64,000 nucleotides of DNA from Algorimicrobium sediminis (GTDB taxonomy: Bacteria; Bacteroidota; Bacteroidia; Flavobacteriales; Flavobacteriaceae): NCBI RefSeq assembly GCF_042684585.1, contig NZ_JBHULS010000003.1, positions 248,001 to 312,000 on the forward strand, given 5' to 3'. The notes under the pieces were generated by a model. That model had not been told where the DNA came from. It saw nothing but the letters and a program-made list of their open reading frames with translations, and ran no database searches. Shown here piece after piece: positions 42,450-51,863 of the stretch; position 1 is the stretch's first letter, and every line of letters starts with the position of its first letter. The position numbers and the translations under genes were made by a program.

Positions 42450-45077
42450 ATGAAAAAAGCATTGAAAATTATTGGTAGTACCTTGTTGGTAGTACTTGTT
42501 TTATTGGTAGCTATCCCCTTTGTATTTCAAGGAAAAATAAAAGATCTGGTACAAAACACCATTAACAATCAGGTAAATGCCCAAGTAACATTTACCGATA
42601 TTTCGTTAAGTTTTCTAAAAAGCTTTCCAAACGCACAGGTGGATGTTAGCAATTTAGAAATTACCAATCTGGCGCCTTTTGCTGGTGAAAAGTTGGCATC
42701 TGTAAAGTCCATGTCATTAGCCATGTCTATTAAAGAGTTATTTAAAGACCCTAACGATGGCCCCATGATTGTTGATGCCTTTAGTATAAACGAAGCCTTA
42801 ATTGTATTAAAAACAAACCAAATAGGGCAAACTAATTATGACATAGCCAAAACAACAGAACCTACAAGCACTAGCAACCAAACATCTGACAGCGGTTTTA
42901 CACTAGATGTAAAAAACTACCAAATTAATAACAGCGCCTTAACCTATATTGATGAAAGCGGCAATATTATTTTTTATATTACCGAGTTAAACCATAGTGG
43001 CACTGGTACGTTCTCCGATGTTGTTTCTGAATTGGACACAAAAACGACGGCCAAAATGAGTTTAAGCATGGACGGCACCGAATACTTAAGCAACCACAGT
43101 TTAAAATTGGATGCTATTATTGGCTTAGACCTACCAAATAACACCTACAGTTTTAAAGAAAATAAGGCGCTTATAAATGGATTACCATTAACCTTTAATG
43201 GCTACGTGACACTGTTGGAAACTGGTCAGGAATTAGATATTTCTTTCGAAAACCCTGGATCGGATTTTAAAGAATTTTTGGCCGTTATTCCAGAAACGTA
43301 TTCCAAGGATTTATCTGGGGTACAAACAACAGGCGATTTTAAATTAACAGGGCGTTTACATGGCATTATTTCTGAAGAAACCATTCCAAAAATGGCAATT
43401 AACATGAGCTCTAAACAGGCTTCATTTAAGTATCCTGATTTGCCAAAACGAGTAGAAAATATTACCATAAACGCCAGTGTTAATAATACCACAGGGTTTA
43501 TGGACGATACCTTTATAGATATAAACACGCTTGATTTTCAAATAGACGACGATCGTTTTAACGCCTCGGCTACATTAAAAAACCTTACTTCCAATATGTT
43601 AGTCACTGCTAATTTAAATGGTATTTTAAATTTAGCCCATGTAAGTCAAGCCTACCCCATGGCTTTAAAAACACCGCTACAAGGTATTCTAAAAGCAAAC
43701 ATTCAAACTAATTTTGATATGAATGCTATTGAAACCAATGCTTACCAACGTATAAAAAGCAATGGGAATCTGGAGTTAACCAATTTTTTATTTCATTCTG
43801 AAACCCTTACAAGTCCGCTAAAAATAAACCAAACCGCTATTAGCTTTAAAACCGGTTTGGTTGCTCTAAATACGTTTGAAGCAACCCTAGGCGAAAGCGA
43901 TATAAGCGCCAATGGCACACTAACCAACTTATTAGGCTTTTTGTTAAGCGATAAAAACCTACAAGGCGATTTTAACCTAAATGCCAAACGCTTTAACATA
44001 AACGATTTTATGGTTGCCGAAAACACAAGCGCCACGAGTAATGCTAAAAATACGGAAACAGACAGCCAAGCGCACTTAAAAATTCCCGCGTTTTTAGACT
44101 GTACTATTAACGCCTTTGCAGAAACCGTTATATACGACAACTTAAGCCTAAAAAACACGCAAGGTAATTTGCAAATAAATAACCAAACAGCCACCTTAAG
44201 CAACCTGCGAACTAACATATTTAACGGCACACTGGCAGTATCTGGTAGCGTAAACACCCAAGATGCCATACCGCATTTTAATCTGGATTTAAATGCAGAT
44301 GCTTTTAATATAACCGAATCTATTAACACACTGGAACTTTTAAAGGCATTAGCCCCCATTGCCAATATTTTTGAAGGTACACTAAACACCAATATTCAAT
44401 TAAATGGCGACTTAGACAGTAGCTTCTCGCCCATATTAAGCTCCGTTTCAGGTAAGGCCGATGCCGAAATACGCACCAGCAAGACAAAAATTAATAACAG
44501 TCCGCTTTTAAATACGCTAGACAGCCAATTGCAGTTTATAGATTTGGACGCCTTAACCCTAAACGACTTAAAAACTAATTTAAGTTTTCAAAACGGGCAA
44601 GTAACTATTAAACCTTTTTATATACAATACAAAGACATTGATATTGCCGTTGGTGGTAGTCATGGTTTTGATAAAACTATCAATTATAACATTGCGTTTA
44701 ATGTACCCGCCAGCTATTTAGGTAGCGATATAAACCGTTTAATAGGAAAAATTAACGACCCCGAGGTAAACAGTATTAGTATTCCGGTAACAGCAAATGT
44801 AACAGGCTCCTTTGCAAATCCAAAAATAGAAACAGACCTCTCCGAAAGTATAAGCAACCTAACCAAACAACTTATTGAAATTGAAAAACAAAAACTCATT
44901 AACCAAGGTACGAGCACTTTGGGCGGCATTTTAGATGATATTATAGACAACAATAGCAATAACAGTGCTACACCCGACAGCACTAATACAGCGCCTCCAA
45001 AAGCAGAGGAAGCTATAAAAAATATTTTAGGCAGTTTTTTAAAGAAAAAGAAAACACAAACAGACAGTGTTAATTAA
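42450..45077 (+). CDS. AsmA-family envelope protein
   Basis: 875 residues. One N-terminal membrane helix (about 7-27, IIGSTLLVVLVLLVAIPFVF) anchors a very long periplasmic part of repeating β-strand segments. The N-terminal AsmA domain shows ITFTDISLSFLKSFPNAQVD-type sequence; the C-terminal AsmA_2 part lies near 640-780. Proteins of this family bridge the periplasm and are linked to lipid transport and outer membrane assembly. The C-terminus is Asn/Ser/Lys-rich and disordered. The gene stands alone on the plus strand ahead of rpsU. Confidence 0.85.
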   Translation: MKKALKIIGSTLLVVLVLLVAIPFVFQGKIKDLVQNTINNQVNAQVTFTDISLSFLKSFPNAQVDVSNLEITNLAPFAGEKLASVKSMSLAMSIKELFKDPNDGPMIVDAFSINEALIVLKTNQIGQTNYDIAKTTEPTSTSNQTSDSGFTLDVKNYQINNSALTYIDESGNIIFYITELNHSGTGTFSDVVSELDTKTTAKMSLSMDGTEYLSNHSLKLDAIIGLDLPNNTYSFKENKALINGLPLTFNGYVTLLETGQELDISFENPGSDFKEFLAVIPETYSKDLSGVQTTGDFKLTGRLHGIISEETIPKMAINMSSKQASFKYPDLPKRVENITINASVNNTTGFMDDTFIDINTLDFQIDDDRFNASATLKNLTSNMLVTANLNGILNLAHVSQAYPMALKTPLQGILKANIQTNFDMNAIETNAYQRIKSNGNLELTNFLFHSETLTSPLKINQTAISFKTGLVALNTFEATLGESDISANGTLTNLLGFLLSDKNLQGDFNLNAKRFNINDFMVAENTSATSNAKNTETDSQAHLKIPAFLDCTINAFAETVIYDNLSLKNTQGNLQINNQTATLSNLRTNIFNGTLAVSGSVNTQDAIPHFNLDLNADAFNITESINTLELLKALAPIANIFEGTLNTNIQLNGDLDSSFSPILSSVSGKADAEIRTSKTKINNSPLLNTLDSQLQFIDLDALTLNDLKTNLSFQNGQVTIKPFYIQYKDIDIAVGGSHGFDKTINYNIAFNVPASYLGSDINRLIGKINDPEVNSISIPVTANVTGSFANPKIETDLSESISNLTKQLIEIEKQKLINQGTSTLGGILDDIIDNNSNNSATPDSTNTAPPKAEEAIKNILGSFLKKKKTQTDSVN

Positions 45078-45181
45078 CCTGGCTGTACTTAAAACATAAA
45101 ACACGAATTAAATTTAAAAACAGGCCGTTTTTTTATAATAAAAGACTTACCTTAGCAGCCATTAAAATTAAGAAAAATAAT

Positions 45182-45376
45182 ATGTTACGAATTGAAATTA
45201 AAGAAGGAGAAAATATAGAACGTGCTTTAAAACGTTACAAGCGTAAGCATAGAAATGTAAAAGTAATGCAAAACCTAAGAGAAAAGCAGTACTTTACAAA
45301 GCCTTCTGTTAAAAGAAGACGCCAAATTCAAAAGGCGGAATACATTCAAAGTTTAAGAGACCAAGAAGATATATAA
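45182..45376 (+). CDS. rpsU: 30S ribosomal protein S21
   Basis: 64 residues, strongly basic (LRIEIKEGENIERALKRYKR, then KRRRQIQKAEYIQ). S21 sits near the 3' end of 16S rRNA and helps mRNA binding; in Bacteroidota it is among the proteins that hold the anti-Shine-Dalgarno tail. Followed by a strong terminator. Confidence 0.95.
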   Translation: MLRIEIKEGENIERALKRYKRKHRNVKVMQNLREKQYFTKPSVKRRRQIQKAEYIQSLRDQEDI

Positions 45377-45397
45377 ACTATCTTTTTAATGATATAA

Positions 45398-45431
45398 AAA
45401 GCACGCATAAATACCATGCGTGCTTTTTTTA
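45398..45431 (+). terminator. Intrinsic terminator of rpsU
   Basis: AAAGCACGCAT, seven-base loop, ATGCGTGCTTT and a T-run. Confidence 0.9.
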
Positions 45432-45451
45432 TATAGTGGCCAAATTTTAGT

Positions 45452-46246
45452 TTAAAGCAAGGAAAGTTTTACCACCAGTCCTTCGTTGGAACGCACATTA
45501 AAAACAGTCTCGTCCTCAAAAATAAGGTATTGCCCCTTTAAACCAACTAATGTTCCTGTATAAGAAGCCGCTTTTACTATATTTAAACTTTTAGGCTTTT
45601 TAGGATAATGTTGTACCGGAAAAACCAATTGGGTTTCTGTATTGGTTTCAATATAATAATCTTGTGCTTCTGCTGGTATATGCGCTTTTAATCGGTTGCG
45701 CCACACCACTAAATCTTCATCTTTTACATCGTTTTTTAGCATATTGCGCCAATTCGTTTTATCGGCTACATAATCTTTTAACGCTATTTCGGTAATCCCT
45801 GCCAAATATCGGTTAGGCACCTCAACAATTTCAATAGCCTCGTGGGCGCCTTGATCAATCCATCTGGTTGGAACCTGGCTTTTACGCGTTACACCAACCT
45901 TTACATTACTAGAATTAGCTAAATACACAATATGTGGTTGTAATTGCACCCGCTTTTCATACTCCAAATCGCGCTCCTCTTCATCTAAATGCGCCTTACT
46001 TAATTCGGGTTTAATAATCCAATCGGCTGCCTGTGGCACATCGAAAAAGCAACTTTTACAAAAACCTTGCCTGTAAATAGGTTTGTTTAAACTACAATTT
46101 AAACACTGGTACCCCACAAATTCCATTTGAATGGTTTTAGTCAACAACTGGTTCATGTGTATAAAATCGTTTTCAAACACCAAGTAATATTGAATAGGGT
46201 CCTTAAACTCGGTTCTCATTTTTGTTAAAACACCTTGGTAGGTCAT
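45452..46246 (-). CDS. DUF2797 protein
   Basis: 264 residues. Four cysteines form a probable zinc site (CLNCSLNKPIYRQGFCKSC, about 48-66). The central part HIVYLANSSNVKVGVTRKSQ resembles the strands of a GIY-YIG-like fold, a known trait of DUF2797. No established function. Ends with a β-rich tail (YLIFEDETVFNVRSNEGLVV). Divergent from the GH3 gene, 41 bases between the start codons. Confidence 0.8.
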   Translation of the reverse strand: MTYQGVLTKMRTEFKDPIQYYLVFENDFIHMNQLLTKTIQMEFVGYQCLNCSLNKPIYRQGFCKSCFFDVPQAADWIIKPELSKAHLDEEERDLEYEKRVQLQPHIVYLANSSNVKVGVTRKSQVPTRWIDQGAHEAIEIVEVPNRYLAGITEIALKDYVADKTNWRNMLKNDVKDEDLVVWRNRLKAHIPAEAQDYYIETNTETQLVFPVQHYPKKPKSLNIVKAASYTGTLVGLKGQYLIFEDETVFNVRSNEGLVVKLSLL

Positions 46247-46287
46247 AAAAAAAAGTATTATTTTTAGTCTTTAAATATACTGCAAAT

Positions 46288-47802
46288 ATGGCAATTCCGA
46301 TTGTAAATTCGATAGCATCATGGTTTTTAAAAAAACGTTTTCACCAGATTGAATTATTTTTAAAATATCCTAACGAAGTTCAGGAAGAACTGCTTACGCA
46401 GTTGGTGTACACGGCAAAAGACACGGAGTTTGGCAAAAACCATGGATTTAAAACAATTAACAGTTACCAAGACTTTGCAAATACAGTGCCTATTTCTAGC
46501 TACGAAGACTACCAAAGTATGATTGAGCGCTCGCGCTTGGGCGAAAACAATATTTTTTGGCCACAACCCATAAAATGGTTTGCTAAATCCAGCGGTACTA
46601 CCAATGCTAAAAGTAAATTTATTCCTGTAAGTCAGGATTCTTTAGAAAATTGCCATTATGCTGCCAGCAAGGACCTGCTTTGTATGTACTTAAATAACAA
46701 CGAAAACTCGCAGTTGTTTACCGGTAAAAGTTTGCGTTTAGGTGGCAGCAAAGAACTTTACAAGGAAAATGGTACTGTTTTTGGCGACTTATCTGCCATA
46801 CTAATAGACAATATGCCCTTTTGGGCAGAATTTAGCAGCACACCTAGCAACAAAGTTTCCTTAATGAGTAACTGGGAAGAAAAAATGCAAGCCATTGTAG
46901 ACGAAACCATTCAGGAAAACGTAACAAGTTTGGCGGGCGTACCGTCCTGGATGCTGGTGCTGCTTAACAATGTACTAGAAACTACTGGAAAAAATAGTTT
47001 GTTGGACATTTGGCCAAATTTAGAAGTATATTTTCATGGAGGCGTTAGTTTTTTGCCCTACGTAGCACAATACAAGAAAATTTTACCAAAGAAAGATTTT
47101 CGGTATTATGAAATTTATAACGCATCGGAAGGCTTTTTTGCCATTCAAGATCAAAACAACTCTAGCGAATTACTTTTGATGTTGGATTACGGAATTTTTT
47201 ATGAATTTATTCCCATGACTTCCTACGGGACCAAAGATGAAATAATAATTCCGTTAAGCCAGGTAGAAATTAACAAAAATTATGCGGTAATTATTACTAC
47301 CAATGCAGGTTTATGGCGTTATAAAATTGGTGATACCATTCGGTTTACATCTACAAACCCGTACCGTATTAAAATTTCTGGACGCACCAAACACCATATA
47401 AACGTATTTGGAGAAGAATTAATTATTGAAAATGCCGAAGACGCTTTAAAAAAAGTGTGTAAAAAAACAAAATCTGAAATTGTAGAATATACAGCAGCCC
47501 CTATTTTTATGGAAGGCAAAGAAAAAGGTGCGCACGAATGGATTATTGAATTTAAAACACCTCCTGAAAACATTCATTATTTTAACGAATTACTTGACAA
47601 TGCTTTAAAAGCTTTAAATTCCGACTACGAAGCCAAGCGCTATAATAACATGACATTAAACAAACCTACAATTCACGTAGCGCGCCAACGTTTGTTTTAT
47701 GATTGGCTTAAGGCAAATGATAAATTAGGCGGACAACATAAAATTCCTAGGCTATCGAACACCAGGGATTATTTGGAAGCACTGTTAAAGTTAAACAAGT
47801 AG
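46288..47802 (+). CDS. GH3-family acyl-acid amido synthetase-like protein
   Basis: 504 residues. The GH3 fold belongs to the ANL adenylating enzymes; plant members conjugate jasmonate or auxin to amino acids. Visible: KSSGTTNAKSKFIPVS (phosphate-binding Ser/Thr-rich loop), YNASEGFFAIQD (ATP/Mg motif with YxASE), YAVIITTNAGLWRYKIGDTI, and SGRTKHHINVFGEELI at the hinge. Bacteroidota commonly encode one copy; substrate unknown. Divergent from DUF2797. Confidence 0.88.
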   Translation: MAIPIVNSIASWFLKKRFHQIELFLKYPNEVQEELLTQLVYTAKDTEFGKNHGFKTINSYQDFANTVPISSYEDYQSMIERSRLGENNIFWPQPIKWFAKSSGTTNAKSKFIPVSQDSLENCHYAASKDLLCMYLNNNENSQLFTGKSLRLGGSKELYKENGTVFGDLSAILIDNMPFWAEFSSTPSNKVSLMSNWEEKMQAIVDETIQENVTSLAGVPSWMLVLLNNVLETTGKNSLLDIWPNLEVYFHGGVSFLPYVAQYKKILPKKDFRYYEIYNASEGFFAIQDQNNSSELLLMLDYGIFYEFIPMTSYGTKDEIIIPLSQVEINKNYAVIITTNAGLWRYKIGDTIRFTSTNPYRIKISGRTKHHINVFGEELIIENAEDALKKVCKKTKSEIVEYTAAPIFMEGKEKGAHEWIIEFKTPPENIHYFNELLDNALKALNSDYEAKRYNNMTLNKPTIHVARQRLFYDWLKANDKLGGQHKIPRLSNTRDYLEALLKLNK

Positions 47803-47917
47803 TCCCTAAAAATCCTGTTACTCATTAAAAAATATAATTACCCAAATTGTTAATTGTAGTTTAAAAAAGTAACTATCAGAAAAAACCATCAAAATATGTT
47901 TTTTTTTACTTATAACA

Positions 47918-47940
47918 CCAAGGCTAATAACTAGCCTTGG
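47918..47940. terminator. Hairpin between convergent GH3 and DUF6705 genes
   Basis: Perfect nine-base arms CCAAGGCTA/TAGCCTTGG with loop ATAAC. T-tracts are weak, so terminator function is probable, not sure. Confidence 0.45.
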
Positions 47941-47952
47941 CGTAATTTGTAG

Positions 47953-48567
47953 TTATTGCTTATATAAGATTAATTCTCTTCTTAATGGCAGTCTATCATC
48001 TGTTGGTTCTCCTTCTGGATACAAACCCATATCAGCCATTTTAATACGCACTATTATATGTTCTGGTGCTCCAAATTGTTGTGCGGGAACATGCCTGATT
48101 ATCATATTATAATCAAAATAAGCACGTTCTGGGTCTTTAATAGACACTTTTACCCGACGCTCGTCTGGCAAGCAGTCATCACAAACTGGTAAGTGTGTGG
48201 CTTCCATAATATAATTGCCATATATTAAATGCTCCGAAACATCGGTATAGGCATTTATGTTATTTAAAGTATTAACCACTTGGTTATTGTTGGCATTAAC
48301 ATATTGGTATTCGCCGTAAAGCACATCATGATAATATGAAATATTTGAATATGTCACTAAATACTGCTCTTTTCTTATTAATTCTATTTTAAAAATTTCG
48401 TTATTATCTTCAAATAGCCAAATACCTTGTAATTTGCCTAAATCATTATTGGTGTCTTGATAGTAAATTCCGTTAGTAATATTACCATACTTTTCAATTA
48501 GCGGTACTTGCGCTTTGCATGATAAAACACTTATTGTTGCGAGTAATATAATTAGTATATGTTTCAT
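47953..48567 (-). CDS. DUF6705 lipoprotein, copy 1
   Basis: 204 residues. Lipoprotein signal peptide MKHILIILLATISVLSCKAQ (lipobox VLSC, Cys17) identical to that of copy 2. The mature part has the DUF6705 layout: NGIYYQDTNNDLGKLQGIW, FKIELIRKEQYLVTYSNI and DVLYGEYQYVNANNNQVVNT. Two close Cys pairs (CDDCLP) sit near 129-132. A β-rich outer-membrane or periplasmic protein of unknown role. Its 5' end and upstream DNA are part of the 741-bp duplicated block; after SCKAQ the similarity with copy 2 drops sharply. Confidence 0.75.
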   Translation of the reverse strand: MKHILIILLATISVLSCKAQVPLIEKYGNITNGIYYQDTNNDLGKLQGIWLFEDNNEIFKIELIRKEQYLVTYSNISYYHDVLYGEYQYVNANNNQVVNTLNNINAYTDVSEHLIYGNYIMEATHLPVCDDCLPDERRVKVSIKDPERAYFDYNMIIRHVPAQQFGAPEHIIVRIKMADMGLYPEGEPTDDRLPLRRELILYKQ

Positions 48568-48580
48568 TTTATTATTTTTT

Positions 48581-48770
48581 TTAGTTACAATCTTTAGTTA
48601 TGTAGTTTGTTCCTGAGTTATTTAAAACCAATTGTTGCCATTGGGCATCACGTTCATTTGGCGGTGTATTGGGATCAAAGTACAAACTATTATGCGGTGT
48701 ACTAAACAAATAAACACTTAAACCTTGCTTTTTTTTAAAAATTTGAGATTTATAGTTACCCTGTATATTT
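48581..48770 (-). pseudogene. Remnant C-terminus of an unknown protein before DUF6705 copy 1
   Basis: An open frame without start ends 13 bases before the DUF6705 ATG; it encodes a tail with LSVYLFSTPHNSLYFDPNTP and QWQQLVLNNSGTNYITKDCN. The close spacing to the lipoprotein gene is operon-like. The same tail in the second block is shifted by a one-base change in an A-run. Confidence 0.5.
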
Positions 48771-48780
48771 TAATTAATAA

Positions 48781-48830
48781 AAATAGCAGTTAAAAGCAAG
48801 TCCTTGCAAGGTAACTTTTAACTGCTATTT
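48781..48830. terminator. Long hairpin in the duplicated block, copy 1
   Basis: 16-base arms (AAATAGCAGTTAAAAG / CTTTTAACTGCTATTT) with an inner CAAG..CTTG hairpin, then A/T-rich DNA. It separates the two gene remnants. The identical hairpin recurs at 50099-50148. Could be a terminator or a recombination/insertion scar. Confidence 0.6.
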
Positions 48831-48996
48831 TATAATTTTAGAAATTTTAAATCTGTTTTGACTTACAGGAACTTCCGGTTCATGAGTTTTAAAATCGTCA
48901 TCTTGGCAATTAAACAAGCACAATAACGTGCTTAGTAAAACCGTCTTTAAAACAAACCTATAAGTTTTGTTTTGTTTTGAAAAACTAATTTTTCAT
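48825..48996 (-). pseudogene. Remnant lipoprotein N-terminus, copy 1
   Basis: Open frame encoding a signal peptide with lipobox (VLKTVLLSTLLCLFNCQDDD) and about 25 further residues (EPEVPVSQNRFKISKIIK), then a stop in the hairpin. The only sensible ATG (48994-48996) is one base out of frame, in an A-run. A truncated, frameshifted gene; the second copy is at 50143-50314. Confidence 0.5.
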
Positions 48997-49181
48997 ACAT
49001 TTTAATTCAATTTTGGGTTTGTAATTAACGAAGCTAAATAAATTAACCAATCAAAAAACATAAAACTTAAAAAGTTTGTGCCGTTCATCGAAAACCCAAA
49101 AAACCATTACGGTTTTCCCGTAAAAAGGTCTGTTTTCAGCACTTTTATGATTTTGAAACTTTTAATTTTTAAAGCAAAACA

Positions 49182-49212
49182 CAAAAAAACCTCTCAAATA
49201 ATTGAAAGGTTT
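49182..49212 (-). terminator. Duplicated clpX terminator
   Basis: Copy of the hairpin at 50500-50530, carried along with the block though no clpX lies before it. Confidence 0.7.
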
Positions 49213-49275
49213 CTAAAATTTTAATTAAACATACAGATTAAGAAACAGCCTTTAATTAATTGATGGCATGTTTTA

Positions 49276-49884
49276 TTAATTCACTTTAGTAAGCGTAATA
49301 TTATTTGGGAAACTAAACTCGGTTGGATAATCTGGAAGTTGTAATGAATTATTAATCTCACCACTCCAAAAAGCTTGAACTGGTGAAGATCCAGAAATTA
49401 TTTGCATGGTAAAACCACCTTCCACACCAAATGCTGAAAATCTAGATGAATCTGGTACGGTATTATCTAATATACTACCACCTAAATTAATTCCATCTAT
49501 TGTACCACCAGCAATAACTGGAAAATATGTTGTATTGGTGTTTTTAATATTTTTATTGGATGTTTTTATAATGGTTTCTTGTTCAAAGGCGCCAACCTCA
49601 ACAATTTCATAATGCCCTTTAATTCTGTCTTTAAAATAGGAAGGCTTTATTCCGTTTTCGTGTTCAACCATTTCTTCTTTCCATAAGGTTACTCTAAATA
49701 TCTGGTTCCCATATTGATATTCCCAAGTTCCTAAAAAAGGAGTAAAATTATTATCTAAATCCTTGTAATATTTACCTTCATTAGGTTCATCTGTTTGGTT
49801 AAATGTGTTTAAATTTACTATATGTTGTGCTTTGCAAGATAAAACACTTATTGTTGCTAGTAATATAATTAGTATATGTTTCAT
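49276..49884 (-). CDS. DUF6705 lipoprotein, copy 2
   Basis: 202 residues. Same signal peptide and lipobox as copy 1, then a different mature sequence with the DUF6705 core: NEGKYYKDLDNNFTPFLGTW, NQIFRVTLWKEEMVEHENG, KDRIKGHYEIVEVGAFE. C-terminal half Gly/Ser/Pro-rich with VEGGFTMQIISGSSPVQAF. Role unknown. Lies between the two repeat blocks; its own upstream block is copy 2, next to clpX. Confidence 0.75.
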   Translation of the reverse strand: MKHILIILLATISVLSCKAQHIVNLNTFNQTDEPNEGKYYKDLDNNFTPFLGTWEYQYGNQIFRVTLWKEEMVEHENGIKPSYFKDRIKGHYEIVEVGAFEQETIIKTSNKNIKNTNTTYFPVIAGGTIDGINLGGSILDNTVPDSSRFSAFGVEGGFTMQIISGSSPVQAFWSGEINNSLQLPDYPTEFSFPNNITLTKVN

Positions 49885-49897
49885 TTTATTATTTTTT

Positions 49898-50314
49898 TTA
49901 GTTACAATCTTTAGTTATGTGGTTTGTTCCTGAGTTATTTAAAACCAGTTGTTGCCATTGGGCATTTCGTTCATTTGGCGGTGTATTCGCATCAAAGTAC
50001 AAACTATTATGCGGTGTACTAAACAAATAAACACTTAAACCTTGCTTTTTTTTTAAAAATTTGAGATTTATAGTTACCCTGTATATTTTAATTAATAAAA
50101 ATAGCAGTTAAAAGCAAGTCCTTGCAAGGTAACTTTTAACTGCTATTTTATAATTTTAGAAATTTTAAATCTGTTTTGACTTACAGGAACTTCCGGTTCA
50201 TGAGTTTTAAAATCGTCATCTTGGCAATTAAACAAGCACAATAACGTGCTTAGTAAAACCGTCTTTAAAACAAACCTATAAGTTTTGTTTTGTTTTGAAA
50301 AACTAATTTTTCAT
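49898..50314 (-). pseudogene. Remnant lipoprotein N-terminus and unrelated tail, copy 2
   Basis: Second occurrence of the two remnants described in copy 1, divided by the hairpin at 50099-50148. The tail differs at a few residues (FDANTPPNERNAQWQQ) and is frameshifted by one extra A. Confidence 0.5.
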
Positions 50315-50499
50315 ACATTTTAATTCAATTTTGGGTTTGTAATTAACGAAGCTAAATAAATTAACCAATCAAAAAACATAAAACTTAAAAAGTTTGTGCC
50401 GTTCATCGAAAACCCAAAAAACCATTACGGTTTTCCCGTAAAAAGGTCTGTTTTCAGCACTTTTATGATTTTGAAACTTTTAATTTTTAAAGCAAAACA

Positions 50500-50530
50500 C
50501 AAAAAAACCTCTCAAATAATTGAAAGGTTT
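50500..50530 (-). terminator. Intrinsic terminator of clpX
   Basis: On the minus strand AAACCTTTCAA, loop, TTTGAGAGGTTT and a T-run, 26 bases behind the clpX stop. Confidence 0.8.
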
Positions 50531-50555
50531 CTAAAATTTTAATTAAACATACAGA

Positions 50556-51788
50556 TTAAGAAACAGCCTTCAATTTCTTTAAAGTTGTTTTGCTTATTTT
50601 ATCTTCTGCATAGGCTTTGGTGACTTTTAATTCTTTTTCATCAGAACCTGGCATTTCAAACATAGCATCGGTTAGGATTTCTTCACATAGGGATCGTAAT
50701 CCTCGTGCGCCTAACTTGTATTCTATAGCTTTTTCAACAACAAAATCTAACGCACCATCCGTAATATGAAACTCAATATCGTCCATACTAAACAACTTTT
50801 TATATTGCTTAATAATGGCGTTTTTTGGTTCTGTTAAAATGGCACGAAGTGTTTTAGCATCCAGCGGATCCATGTATGTTAGTACCGGCAAACGACCAAT
50901 AATTTCAGGAATTAAACCGAAGTCTTTTAAATCCTTTGGAATAATATATTGTAGTAAGTGATTATGATCCACACGTTCATCAGACATAGAGGCGCTGTAG
51001 CCAACCGCTTGCATATTTAAACGCTTGGAAATAACTTTTTCTATACCATCAAAAGCGCCACCTGCTATAAATAAAATATTTTCGGTGTTTACTTCAATAA
51101 ATTTTTGGTCTGGATGCTTACGGCCTCCTTTTGGTGGTACGTTAACAACGGTGCCTTCTAATAATTTTAAAAGTGCTTGTTGAACCCCTTCACCAGACAC
51201 ATCGCGCGTAATGGATGGATTGTCGCTCTTACGTGCAATTTTATCTATTTCATCAATAAAAACAATGCCTTTTTCTGCTTTCTCTAAATTGTAATCGGCC
51301 GCCTGTAGCAAACGCGTTAAGATACTTTCAACATCTTCACCCACATAACCTGCCTCTGTTAAAACTGTAGCATCCACAATAGCCAATGGTACGTTTAACA
51401 TTTTAGCAATGGTTTTGGCCATAAGGGTTTTACCCGTTCCCGTTTGCCCAACCATAACAATATTACTTTTTTGTATTTCAATATCATCTTCAGTGGGTGC
51501 CTGTAGCAAACGCTTGTAATGATTATACACCGCTACAGACATGACTTTTTTGGTGGTGTCTTGGCCAATAATGTATTCGTCTAAAAATGCCTTAATTTTT
51601 TGTGGTTTGCGCAACTGTAAAGCTTCAGACAAATCGCTTGTATCGCTATGTTTCGATTCTTCAATTACAATACCATGCGCCTGTTCTATACAGCGGTCGC
51701 AAATATGGGCGTCCAATCCTGCAATTAATAAGCTGGTTTCCGATTTTTTTCGACCACAAAACGAGCATTCTAATTCTTCTTTTGACAT
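50556..51788 (-). CDS. clpX: ATP-dependent Clp protease ATP-binding subunit ClpX
   Basis: 410 residues. The AAA+ unfoldase that feeds substrates to ClpP. N-terminal zinc-binding domain with Cys8, Cys11, Cys30 and Cys33 (CSFC...CDRC); Walker A GQTGTGKT; Walker B IVFIDEIDKI; pore loop GYVGEDV; sensor 2 GARGLRS; and LLKLLEGT, NVPPKGGRKHP loops (the latter includes the RKH-type motif). Complete. Encoded 76 bases behind clpP. Its final codons are duplicated at 49240-49252. Confidence 0.97.
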   Translation of the reverse strand: MSKEELECSFCGRKKSETSLLIAGLDAHICDRCIEQAHGIVIEESKHSDTSDLSEALQLRKPQKIKAFLDEYIIGQDTTKKVMSVAVYNHYKRLLQAPTEDDIEIQKSNIVMVGQTGTGKTLMAKTIAKMLNVPLAIVDATVLTEAGYVGEDVESILTRLLQAADYNLEKAEKGIVFIDEIDKIARKSDNPSITRDVSGEGVQQALLKLLEGTVVNVPPKGGRKHPDQKFIEVNTENILFIAGGAFDGIEKVISKRLNMQAVGYSASMSDERVDHNHLLQYIIPKDLKDFGLIPEIIGRLPVLTYMDPLDAKTLRAILTEPKNAIIKQYKKLFSMDDIEFHITDGALDFVVEKAIEYKLGARGLRSLCEEILTDAMFEMPGSDEKELKVTKAYAEDKISKTTLKKLKAVS

Positions 51789-51863
51789 AAATAAGTTAAT
51801 TTCAATTTTTAATAATGGCAGGTTGAGGCAAACTAAAGGCCTGCAACCGTATTAGCCGATTTC

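Larger units (their letters stand above)
48512..49252. repeat. 741-bp direct repeat, copy 1
   Basis: Almost identical to 49829-50570 (offset 1317-1318). It runs from the signal-peptide codons of DUF6705 copy 1 through the intergenic DNA to a copy of the last codons of clpX (AAGAAACAGCCTT). Differences are few and gather within about 150 bases of the lipoprotein start; the other 590 bases look identical apart from a T-run length change. This covers the whole gap 48568-49275. Confidence 0.95.
49829..50570. repeat. 742-bp direct repeat, copy 2
   Basis: The copy adjoining clpX and hence probably the original, since its end is the real clpX 3' end. It covers the gap 49885-50555, including the clpX terminator, both gene remnants (50143-50314 and 49898 to about 50089) and the long hairpin at 50099-50148. 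Confidence 0.95.

Noticed and set aside
46288..47802. GH3 gene as evidence of transfer from plants
   Set aside because: GH3-like proteins are common in Bacteroidota; base composition and neighbours look native.
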